64,000 nt of DNA from Ovis canadensis (Eukaryota > Chordata > Mammalia > Artiodactyla > Bovidae): NCBI RefSeq assembly GCF_042477335.2, contig NC_091255.1, positions 33,024,501-33,088,500 of the forward strand, read 5' to 3'. This document shows, one piece after another, positions 1-12,100 of the stretch. How positions within the stretch are numbered: the stretch's first letter is position 1; each line of letters opens with the position of its first letter. The position numbers and the translations under genes were made by a program. The notes under the pieces were generated by a model that ran no database searches, was not told the DNA's origin, and saw nothing but the letters and a program-made list of their open reading frames with translations.

Positions 1-14
1 CTGTCGTCAGTTAC

Positions 15-143
15 CTTTTTTACTTTTCTCGGATGACTTGTCCTCGTTGGCATCCTTGCTTCTTATCTTATCCAGGGCTGGCAGAGAACTCATATTGATA
101 AGGGCTCTTGTGGCCGTCATTTCATCCAACCAAACCACATTAC
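15..143 (-). CDS. NCBP3: NCBP3 exon 5 (last exon in window)
   Basis: 129 bp. Begins by completing Cys159 and reads NVVWLDEMTATRALINMSSL, then a charged linker ending EKSKK plus one base. AG acceptor at 145-144, GTAACTG donor at 14-13. The next exon is outside the window. Confidence 0.95.
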
Positions 144-3100
144 CTAAAATAAAATGTAAAACAACACGTCGCATCCAAGCGATTAAGTTTCTTGAGAGCA
201 GAGACTACATTATATTCATTGCTACAGTATCATTCAGCTACGGACTGGCATCAATAAATGTACAGACCAACCAATGAAAGGAAGCATAGAACCTAGTAGT
301 AAAAACTTCTTTGGTAAGATTAGCCTAGAGAAGCATTCCAAACTGGGTCCCGCAAAATAATGGTCAAGTACTCCATGAAAATAAGTTCTATACATTAAAA
401 ATGCCTGGCATACATAAGTGTTATAAGTAAGTGCTAGTAGTTTCTGATGATGAAGATGATGATGAAAATGTCAAATAAATGTCCTTCATCCTTTATTCTT
501 CTGCCCCTCACATGGAAGCCCTCTGCTCTTCCTTGTCATCCAGACATGCCAAATGATGTTTCCCTACTGTACAGCGTGGGTGATGAGGGCACCCGTGGCA
601 TATAAAGACTGGAGGAATGACAGCCACTTGGCTTGGCAGCAACCGATTTATTTTGCTCCTTTAAGAGAATTTAGCAAGAAAAAGGTCTTGAGAAGATCAA
701 CTTTAAAGCAGCATTTCTCAAACTTAAGTTACCCCTGTATCTCAGTTTGGGAAATGAAGGTCTAAAGATTCTCATTTTTTGTTAATAATATGCTACATTG
801 TTGCTGCTGTTATTTAGTCACTAAGCTCTATCTGAATTTTTTATGACCCCATGGACTGTCACCTGCCAGGCTCCTCTGTCCATGGGATTTCCCAGGGGAG
901 TGGGTTGCTATTTTCTTCCCCAGGGGATCTTCCTGACTCAAGGGATCAAACTTGGGTCCCTTGCACTGGCAGGTAGATTCTTTACCACTGAGTCACCAGG
1001 GAAGCCCAATATGCTACATGATCTTGAGCAAGTAATTTCCCTCCTCTCTTCTGATGCACAACATGAGGGAGTGAGCTGGATGACACTAAGGGTCCCTCTA
1101 ACATTGCTTAGACAGACAGTTATAATTAGTTAAATCAGGTGTTAGCAAATCCAGCCCATGACCCATTATTCATTCATTCATCCATCTTCCATCCATTTAT
1201 CTACTTATATTTGTACTTTATTTATTCAGTTATAAGCAACATACAATAAACTACACACCTGCCACCTGTTTTTGCAAACAAAGTTTTACAGAAAACAGCC
1301 AGGCTCATTCAATTATATGGTCTATGGCTGTTCATGCTGCAATGGCAGAGCTGGGTAGATTCCAGAGACTAGATATGGTCTGCAAAGCTTCCAATGTCTT
1401 TCATCCAGTCTTTTATTTTTATTAAAAAAAAAAAAAAAAGAAGGTTTGCCAACCCCTGATCTGGATGGTCTAAGTTAAGCAAACAGACAAAAGGAGAAAA
1501 ATCTTTTAACTCTGTCAGTCATGTTTCTTCTTTCGGTGATTTAACATCTGAAAAAAGCAGCCAGAAAAACTGGGAAAACCAGGTCAGCACGCTGGCAGAA
1601 AGCGAAGCCAGGCTAGAAGCGAGTCAGGACCAGAAGCCAGCAGAGTGGGTACCGAAGGTCAGGCTAGACTTGAAGTAGGGACACAAGTCAGAAATCACAG
1701 TTAGCTCACCAGCGGAACAGCCCCAGATTAGGACCAGCAGATGAAGCTCAAGAGAACAGAGGCCAGAGCAAGCAGAGGTGAGAGGCCTGGCACAGCGCCA
1801 GAGGGTTCTGGTCTAGTTCCAGGTCAGAGACAGCACTCTGAAAAGCTGCTGCAATGACAAGGCTGAAAGCCCTGAAAAGGCAGCCCCAAGTCTATGCGGC
1901 TGGACTCACGCCTTTGCTGGGAAACTGTGGGTGTCAGGAGAGGTCTCAATTGTGTACCTGGATTCAGATGCCAGCAACCAACCTCCCAGAGGCCTGACCA
2001 CCACCTCTGAGCTGCCTCAGAACACTTATGGAAAATGATGTGGCAGGCTGGCTAATGTACAAGGACTCTGGTTCTCATCAGTGGGAAATTTTTCTCTCCT
2101 GGGCTGAAGGCAGAGATTAGACATAGTCTGGCCACAATCATTCACCATTTGAGATGGCAAGAATTCTTTTTCAATCATATACAAAAGCACATTCAACAGA
2201 ACACTTTGGGGGTACTTACAGGAGGTATCATCCAACCACTCGATATGAGCTGGAGGATATTCTTTAAAATAGGAAAAGACATCCTGGGTGCTCATCTCAT
2301 CTACTCCGCAAATGTAGATTGTCTCCAGTCTCACTTTGGGGATTGCTAGGAAAACAGGACACAGAAAAGATGAGAGAATTTCCTACCTGCTGCTGCACAG
2401 CCCACCAATACCCCTTTATGACAGTTCAGATAATAATTTTAAAGAGAAATGCACTGGGACTTCCCCAGCAGTCCAGTGGTTAGGACTCTGTGCTTCTACT
2501 GCAGGGGGGTACAGGTCCCATCCCTGGCCAGGGAACTAAGATCCCCCATGTCACATGGCAAAAAAAACAGAATATGCTGAAAGAGATGACAATTATTTCA
2601 AGAGAAAATAAGACTTGACAGCAAGGCAAACTTTAAGTTTTTATCACACAACAAGAGCATTAAACAAATGACTTAATTCAGAATGGGCTTATTAGGCTGA
2701 GAAAGATTAAACAGGTGGTGCTCATAATATACATGATACCTTCTCCTCAAAATGACCTGTAGTAATTAAAGGAATATCAAATGCAACAGGATTATACACT
2801 GAACTTGATAAACTGACTCTAACATTTTTTAAAGGTATGTCAAAGAGAAATGCGTGTTAGTCCAGACAGTTCTGAAAAGAAGAAGAGACACTGCCCTCGG
2901 ATGTCAAGCAAAGTGTGAAACTGAAGTAAAGAAATCCTACAAACCAGTAGGAAAATGACAGTCCCAAATGGAAATGGGCAAAGGACAGGAGCAGGCAGTT
3001 CACACAGAAAGAAAGAGGAAAGGCCAATAAACACGTCAAGAGATGGCTGGCCTTACTACTAATCAGGAAAATCCACCTTAAGATTATCAGTTTCCACTGA

Positions 3101-6100
3101 CCAGATGTTTAACTTAAGTGTTTTAGCATCGGTTAGTGGCAGAATGAGCCACTGCCTCTGCTGGTGGAAGTGTGAACTGGCACAGCCACTCTGAAGGGCA
3201 AATCAGAGTACCTATTACAAATGAATTAATAGGCTTAGGAATTCTCTTCAATATCCGTCCTAACACATGGGTTCACAGAGTGGCTCACACAAAGATGTTC
3301 GTTGCAGCACTATCTTAATAACCCAGTAGCTATCAAAGTAATAAATTATGGCTTATCCATATCAAACGAATCATGGTTTATCCATATGATAGTCACAGGA
3401 CAGTAAGCAAGCAGTTAAAAACAGAGATAATTTATCACATACCATGGAACGATTCTAAGACACATTACCGAGTGAAAAAAAAGATGCAGAAAAATACATA
3501 CATTAAAAAAACATAAATATCACCATATATTTTCGAAAGGTACATATTTATTTACACAAATAAAAAGGCTGGAATAATTCCATCCACACTGATAATAGCT
3601 CTTACCTCTAGGAAGGAAGAAAGGTTGAAGGCTGTGGTCAAAAGGAACCCCAGCATTACCAGAACTGTGTGTTAACTTTTTTAGTAAACACTTGAAGCAC
3701 ATTATTTAATCTTTTTAATTGTGAAATATATATGCAAATACATTAACAAAGAAAAGATATTTTTAAAAATACCTTAGATCCACCACCTAGCTTTATGCTT
3801 AAATTCTTAAAACGATGTGAGGCAAATAAAACGTTACATATAATACCAGGACCTGTGTAAGCTCTCTGTATCCCTTCTCTCCCCGGCTTCTCCAAAGCAG
3901 TTCTGTCAAGAATTCAACATCCACGACTCCTAAGGATGCTTTTGTATGTCATATATTTTATTTAAAACAAATCCAAAATACATGTGAACACTTCCAGATA
4001 AAAATTCCTTTTTTTGTGTGTCATTTTGAAGAGTAAAAGATAGGTTTAATGGGAGCCATTCAATGTGGCCAGAATAAATTGGGTAAGTATCTTTCTGCCA
4101 ACTCAGATTCATGAAAACAGAGACATCAAGATTTATGAATCCTAGCACTAATCCTTATTAGTGCCCAGCAGTACAACAATGAGCAGAAGGGCTTCTCTGG
4201 TGATCCAGGAGCTAAGACTCCACACTCCCAATGCGGGGGGGAAGGACTGATCCCTGGTCAGGGAATTAGATCCAACATGCCTCAGTAAGAGTTTGCATGG
4301 TGCAACTAACACCTGGAATAGTCAAACAAATACATAAATAAATATTAAAAAAAAAAAAAAAAAGAAACACAAGCAGAGACCCAAATGAGATGGAAGCCAC
4401 ACTGGCCACGCAGAGTGACTCTAACATGCAGGGTGGGAAACTGAAGGGGTAGCCCAGGGAACTTTCTCAGTTCTTCAAACTAAGTGCCATGATTTTGGAA
4501 GAAAAAAATCCTAGGAGAAGTAAAGAGCTGGTTCTGAAGAAGGTAACAAACAACAAGGAGAGCTCCTGGTGAAGGAAGAGGAAACAGACTAAGGAGCAAG
4601 AGAAAAAAATCTTGAAGATGCTGATACAAAGAAGGATTTAATCATATGTGAGACAAGCTCAAGATACGATGGAAGTCTGCCAAAGCAGAATGTCAACACT
4701 TCGTCACCTTGCTGACAATGTCACTGCTTAAAATAAAACAAAGCAACAAAGACAGCACCTAGATTTAGGCCCAGCTGATGAGCAAGGACTAACTGCTGAG
4801 GTGGCAGTAAACAGATGAACTGGGGAATGAGAACTGGGTATTCACCAAGTGCTGACTACAAGCAAGGGGGTAAGGGAACCATCTTCCCTTCCAACAGGGA
4901 AGATCCCAATTACTGACAGGCAGCGGTACACAAAGGGCTCTACGGTGGCTCAGACAGTCAAGAATCTGCCTGCAGTGCGGGAGTCCTGAATTCGATCCCT
5001 GGGTTGGGAAGATCCCCTGGAGGAGGGCATGTGGCAACCACCCAGTATTCTTGCCTGGGGAATTCCCATGGACAAAAGAGCCTGGCAGGCTACAGTCCGT
5101 GGGGTCACAAAGAGTCAGACATGACTGAGCAACTAAGCACAGTACACAAAACTCAAGTTTTTAGGAAAGCAGATTTCTGAAAATCCAAAGAAGTAGTAGT
5201 CAGTCCAAGCCTAAGATCAGAAGGATTAAAAAACCTGGAAGACACTAAATACAGTAACTCAGAGTATGAGAGGTGATCCCAAGAAAAGAGAAAGCAGCAA
5301 AGCTTAGCTGAGCATGACTTGCCAAAGAACACATATGGGAGACGGATAAAGGGCAAATTAACAAATATAAGAGAATAGATGTAAGAATCTGAAAAACTGT
5401 GTCAGGCTCTGAAGCAACACAAAGTGCCGATGACAGACTGTCACGTGAAGAGAAAGAAAGCAGCGTGACTACAAGGGGAAACAAAAATAAAGTCCACACT
5501 CAGAAGAGATTAGAAGGAAACCCGCAAAATGCTGACAGTGACTGGGTTTGGGCGGCGGACTGTGCGCAACCTTTCTTCTTACTTCACTCTCCAAATGTTT
5601 TTTGGTGGACATGAACTGTCTGTTTAACATCTAAAGAAGAAAAGGTTATAGTCCAGAGCCAACAGGCTCAACAAAAATGCTGATGGTTGGTTTTATTTAC
5701 AAGTGTTTGGAGCAACACTGCTTTGGGAAGATGATGCAGGAAAAAGGGCAGGACTGTTGATCAATTTTGCTACAGTACTAACGGACAGCAGCACCTATCA
5801 TTAAGTAAGAACCAAAACCCAAGACAGGTAACAAGGGCTTTAGAAATAGTTTTTTTTTTTTTTAATCTTTTGGCCTTGTCCTGTGGCATATGGGATCTTA
5901 GTTCCCTGAGGAGGGATCGAACCCATGCTCCCTGCACTGGCAACACAGTCTTAATCGCTGGACTGACAGGGAAGTCCCCAAGGAATAGTTTTAACAGATT
6001 CAAACCATCTAGTTTAGAGTTATACCCTATTATACTGACTAAAACACGAAGCAGTGATTTCACAATCGGGTAATAATCTCTAAGATTACTGCAGGGAAGG

Positions 6101-9100
6101 AGCAAGGTACCTTAAACTTTAAGGACTGATCCCATACTGACTTTCATAAAAGAAGAAAAGAGAAATTCCCAAACAGATCAAAAAGACTGTCATTCTCAGA
6201 AATGTTTAAAATACAGCTTAGACAGAATCTCTGATCCCTTAAGAAACCAAGTCTTTCCCATAGGAAATGATAGGCCAAGCAGCAAGCCAGCTGACCTCTT
6301 CTCTTTTTTGACTGGATTAGCAGGCCAAGAAATTCAAAGAAGACCACAGATGGTATTCTACCTCAAGTTTATTAAGGCACGTAAGCTAGATCCCCACGAC
6401 AATAAAACAGGAGACGGGCCAGAGAACAGAATAAGACTAACATTCATGGATCTGTGTGTCACGGCATGACATGGGATTATCCTGTTAGATGTCTACCAAC
6501 AACTGGATGAACATGCAGAAGCCATACCAAAGTGGGGAGCGTAGCTAAAATGTTGAAGGGCAGAATTAAAACGAACGTAACTCCACAGGTGGAAACGGAG
6601 TCTTGAAATCACGATGGAACTTAATAAGGACAAATAAAAAGGCAAGTTTTTAAAGGACACAATAAGAAAGACTCTTTCAACAGGTGCAGTTCCTGGGGGA
6701 AAGAACTGGTGCTCTGGTTGGCTAGAAGGTGACTACTACGAAGCGGCCAGGACAGACACCATGGTCAGAGTCCTGCCAAGCACTCCACAAATCCAAGCAA
6801 ATCTGGAATCTGCACCTCGCCTGGTGAAGCACAGCAAGAAACTGAGCAGGCTCTAAAGGAGGGAGACCACAAAGCCTTGTCACTTGAGAGAGTCCAGGGC
6901 ACAGGCTGTCCATTCCTTCACCTGCAGAGTTACTGTGTGAACGAGGAAATGACTTAATGTTCTTCTAAGAGTTATGCAGTAACTAACAGATAGAAATTAC
7001 TAGAAAGCAATTTGTTTTCAACATGAAGATGTATCCAAAAACAAGACTGACCGCTTCATAAATAGCTCTCATGCCACCACTAAGAACTGTTCAGGCAGAG
7101 GCCACAGACTGTTGGGAACTTTGCCTAAAGGCCTGCAGCACAGGGCCAGAAATGGGACCCAGATGACTCTTAAGGTCCCTTCCAACCATGAGGGCATTGA
7201 CCTTGGAGATAAAAAGATCCAAGCTGCTTAACACCCAGTCACTCAAGAGTAGCAGGTCATTCAATACAGACTGGTCTAGCACACTGCATCCCTGAAACGA
7301 GCAGAGACGTCAGGAACACAGGCTTCAGTCAGACCAGCCTTCTAAGTCACCCTTGCTACTTACTCCCTGTGGGACCTTGGGCAAGTTTCTCAACTTCTCA
7401 GCATCTTCCTTTCCCCACCAGTAAAACAGAAATGATAAAACTTTCCCTGCAATGGGGTTGCTGAAAGGGTACATTAACCACACAGCAGAGTGACTGCCAC
7501 ATGGGGAGCACTTATAGAATGGTATATTTCATCACTGTTGATGTTAATAAGAAGAAATAACCCGGTACCTTACTGTGGCTGCAGGAATCGAGATGTTTAT
7601 TCCAATGTCCCCATTCTCACAAGAGGCTGGGCCACTTAAATGGCTGTCTGGAAGATGGAGAATGCCAGATAATAATAATAACTAACATTTACTATGTGCC
7701 AGGCACCACTCTAGGAATCCTAACATTTTGTTAGAACCTCCCAACAACCCTGTAAGAACTAAGTTAACCTGACTTTCCAGATGAAGATACTGAGGTTCTT
7801 ACAGGCTAAATAACTTGCCTAAGATCACAGTTAGAAGGTGACAAGTCAAGATTTGAATATAGACAGTCAGGCTTCAGAATCCACGCTCTTAGGGTACAGT
7901 TAACCCCGACTGTACAACAGAATTACCAGGGGAGATGAAAAAATAGTAACTCTGAGATTTATCCAAACCTACCCCCTACTCTAAATCGATCTGTGAAAGG
8001 CAGCAGGGTTATCTGGAGTTCAAGAACACAGTCTGAAGCCATGCTGCCTTCTGGGCCAAAAACAGGTTGTAATGAGCCACTGATAGTTTAGGGAGATCTA
8101 CGGTCTTTTATGAGTATCTTCAGAATCATGAGATCAAGACTGTTTTTCAAAAAGCATTTTTTTTTTAATTAAAATTTAACCCCAAAAGAAGAGGTCCTAT
8201 TCAGGAGGGTATCATATTCCCATTTTATGAACAAAGAAAACGAAACCTAAAAAGGTTCACTAACTCCCCCACATTCACTAAGGAACTGAGACTGGACCCC
8301 AGGAGGGCTCCGGGCTCAGAAGAGCCCCAGCACAGGTGGGAAGAGAGACTGACGAGGGTAGTTAGGGACGCTGCAGAGGGCGTGGCATCTGAACCAGACA
8401 AAGTGTGGGACGAGGAAAGACGAATCAGCAGGGTGACAGGCACGAACGAGATCGGAGGCAAGATGCCACACGGGACGCGCCCAGGACTAGAAGTGAACAG
8501 GCGCGGTGTGAAACCACGGTGCGTCCAAGGTGGGGCTGGGGGAGAGGCCTCAGACGTCTGTGTGGGTCCAGTGTGCGGGCACACGAACGACCAGCTGCAC
8601 AGCTGGCCCTGGCCTTCACAGGACTTTTCCTGAAACAGACAACCACTCGAGCAGATGCCTGGAAACCTAGCCTGCGAGGCAAGCAAGGTCATGTTTCCAA
8701 ATTGAACACGATGCAGAAGAAAAACAGTGAAGTAGCATCCAGAGTTGAGCTACTCTGACCACTGGGAAGGACTGAGGCGGCCTGGGTCTCTGCTATCATG
8801 TTATACATTGTAAGGCAACAGAGCAAACAGTTAAAAGCAAGGCTTTAGGGTCAGATAAATCTGAGTTCTAATCCTGACTCCACTTTTACTAGTTGTGTAA
8901 ACCTGCGCATGTATTTAATTTCTTTGAGCCTGTTTCCTTCTTTGTAAACTAGGGATAAAAATATATTCCTCGTGGGGTTGTTGTGAGAAACGAGTACGAA
9001 ACAAATATGTAATGTGCTAACACAGCGCCTCATAAGAGAGCAAGTTCCCAACAAATAGTAGCTACTCTTCCATTCATTCAACATGTTTTTATCAAATAGG

Positions 9101-12100
9101 CAAACCTAGAGAAACTCATACAGCAGAGCACAGACCTTTAACGTGCCTTCAGATGGCTGCCTATTAAAGCCCTTCTCGAAGTCTCCAATTTGCAAATACA
9201 ACAAAGGCAGATCATTTGCATTTACGGGATAATAAACATGGCTGTGAACTCACGAAAAGGGAAGCAATAATTTTCCCTTCTATTTATAAACTGTCTTCAA
9301 AATCTGGGGTAGGTTATCATATTTAAGAATTCAGGGTGAGTTTCAGGAAGCAAAATACTTAACCTTAATAAAACACAAAAATAAAGTAAAATCACAAACC
9401 TGGATCAACAGAAGTATTAACGGTATCCCTCACCAATCTGACTCCTCTAAAAGAGTCTCACTGCGATACACTCCTGCTACATTTAAAGGCAAAGAAAAGT
9501 GAACACTTCTACAATAAAGCAGAAAATGAGTAAGAGTCCCACAGAGCCACAGTTCTAATTGCCGATCTGCCACCAACTCCATGAGGTTCTCTGGGGCTCC
9601 TTAGACAGTATCCTGAAGTTCTGACACAGCCAAATGAATACATACACACACACACATACACAAAACACTGAGACACAGCTAACGCAGCTCATCGCTAACA
9701 GGCCACCTCAGAAGCGGCGAATTCACAAGTTCCACGTGAGGTGAGGCCAGAAGCACAAGGCCGTGGCAAGGAAACTGCGGAAAACTCCCCCCAAACACCC
9801 TGTACCTTTCTTCATCATGTCTCGGTCCAAGGCTACATTTCTTTGGGCAAGATTTACTTCTGATCGAAAATGGAAGCGCTTGGCTCGCTGCTCCTTCTTT
9901 TCAATCGCTTCCTAGAAGGTGCAGAAAAAAAGCCAAAGAAGTGAAATGTGGAGGAGAGTTAAATCACAAACATCACGTGATACACTGGCGACAAGCAACT
10001 CAGAAGGTATGAACAACACTGTGCCTTGCCTCATTGTTGCAATGAACAGGGTATTGGCAATGGCTGGCAGAGTGGGCGCTAGCAGTGCTGCAATCTGTCG
10101 TCATCTCGAGGACGACTCAGTGCCTATCAATGTATCTGTGCAGAAACCAGGGCACAAAAAAGCTAAAATGTTTGCCAGGGGCACTTCAGCTGGCAAGGGG
10201 CAGATCTTCTAAGCGCTATTTCTAGAAGCCCCACCACCGCCCCCATTTCACATCGTCTGTGTGCATGGTAATCACACCTATCACGTTATGTCTGCCTGAG
10301 CAGTCCACTCCCTAAAGCTTTTTTTGTGTTTAAAAATAACACTGAAGCCAAGAAACTCTCTCCTCTATTCTAAACTTGTGTCCACAGAATTGCCAGTTTT
10401 TATCTTGAAGTGAAAAGAAGCACTGATGCTTTCTGAAAAACCAAATAATCAGCTTCCTAATTTTTTTTTTCCCCAAGAGCTAAAATATACCCAGGTACAA
10501 CTGTGGGTTTCTGATAGCTCTTTGGAACCTTCACTAATTGTATATTGACTTTGCCACACTAATTGAAGGTCTGACTATAGAAAGCTTCTGGGGATTGGTA
10601 AGGCAGCAACACTTCTGTTATTTCCCAATAGTTATGTTAATTTTCTCCACTGAAGTCTTCCCACTGGAAACAACTAGTTTACCTTCCTTTGGTAAGAACC
10701 AAAGTACCAATTCTTGGCTACCACCCTTTCCACTATATATTTGTTTCAAATAATGGTAAATTGTGTAGGCTTAAGAACAGGACTGCATACTGCTTTTTCA
10801 GTTTCAGTAAGAAAACACCTTCACTTCATTCTATTTTCCTGTCAAAAAAGATGATCAGTTCTTTCTTTTTGCCTTTAAGCAATCTGAGACAGATTGAGAC
10901 CCAGATAAAACACAAAAAAATAAGCATGACATACTTATTTTTATTTTTGCTTTCATACATCCAATATAGTAACACCGTTTTATTTATTCAGAGTTTTAAT
11001 TCAACTCTTTAAATGGCACACATTAAAATCAGAAAGAATGTTTAAGCTGAATATCAACACCAATTAAAGCAACAAATAAGTACTGATTGTAAGGAAAATA
11101 ATGTCTGGTTCTGTGAAGAGCTGCAATGAAGCTGGTAATCTAGTAACAGCTATCACCAGATAACAGGCAATACTCCCAGGCAGTGAAAACAATTCAGTCC
11201 ACTTGGCCTTCGAAGTTTAGCCACATAGTCATGAAAGGCTATTTTTCTAGGCCTCAATCAGTGAGGAATAAAGACATTTACTAAAGGCCTACTATGTGCC
11301 AGACACTTTTATGCTTTGCTTCATTTAAAGTGGAAACAGTTTACACATTTTTTTAAAAAATGGATAGGGACATCCACCTGCCAATGCAGGGGACCCAGGT
11401 TCTACTCCTGGCCAGGGAACTAAGATCCCACATGCTGCGGGGCAACTAAGCCTGTGCTCGGCAACAGGAGATCCCACGTGCCACAACTAAGACGTGACAC
11501 AGCCAAATAAATATGTATGTAAAAGGAACACACAGAACTTTTTCTTGGACATGGTTAAGCACAGGCGTCTAGTGATTTTTATCTTCTCATGGATTCAAGA
11601 AAACACAAATGCTGCCTGAATGTTCTCAGGCATCATTGTGAAACACAAAATATAAACTTAAAAAGGCTTAATCCAACAACAAAAAAAGGTGGTAAAGAAT
11701 AACTGCTGTTCTACAAGTCCTAGGGACTTGCTCATTAAGTTCAACCGCTTCTCAAAATGAATAAATGAATCATGGTGTATCTTACCTTGGAGGTGACATC
11801 AATTCCGGTGATGAAGCTGCCAGCCTTGTTTTCATATCTTCTGCTTGTGTCCTAACACCAAGGGGATGGGTGAGAAATGCTAACAGGCAACTGAGGACAA
11901 GCACACGATAAACAACAGCCTGACAACCCATTCCTTCTGGATAGTCTTCTTTTCAGCAATCTGTTCCCTACCCTGACAGCCCTTTATTATGAGGAAGCCT
12001 GTCCCAGTGACTCCATGGTAGCAATCAACCACTCTACCAAGAAGCTTTTTCTAAATCAGAGCCTGCCTGTCCACAACCTAAAGTAATTCCATCTACTGAA

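Larger units (their letters stand above)
144..2219. other. NCBP3 intron 4
   Basis: No other exon seen. Contains a reverse Bov-tA SINE (786-1012) and an old hAT-type element (about 1131-1461). About 1545-2030 is unassigned, repeat-poor sequence. Confidence 0.85.
2346..9805. other. NCBP3 intron 3
   Basis: 7.5 kb intron. Holds CHR SINEs (2455, 4190, 5848), a Bov-tA (4935), a probable L1 3' fragment (about 3090-3690), three MIRs (7300, 7668, 8835) and a locally CpG-rich patch (8360-8620). No open frame looks like a real gene. Confidence 0.85.

Noticed and set aside
9919-10212. 97-codon plus-strand open frame in NCBP3 intron 2
   Set aside because: No recognisable domain, no splice or promoter context. 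Chance open frame.
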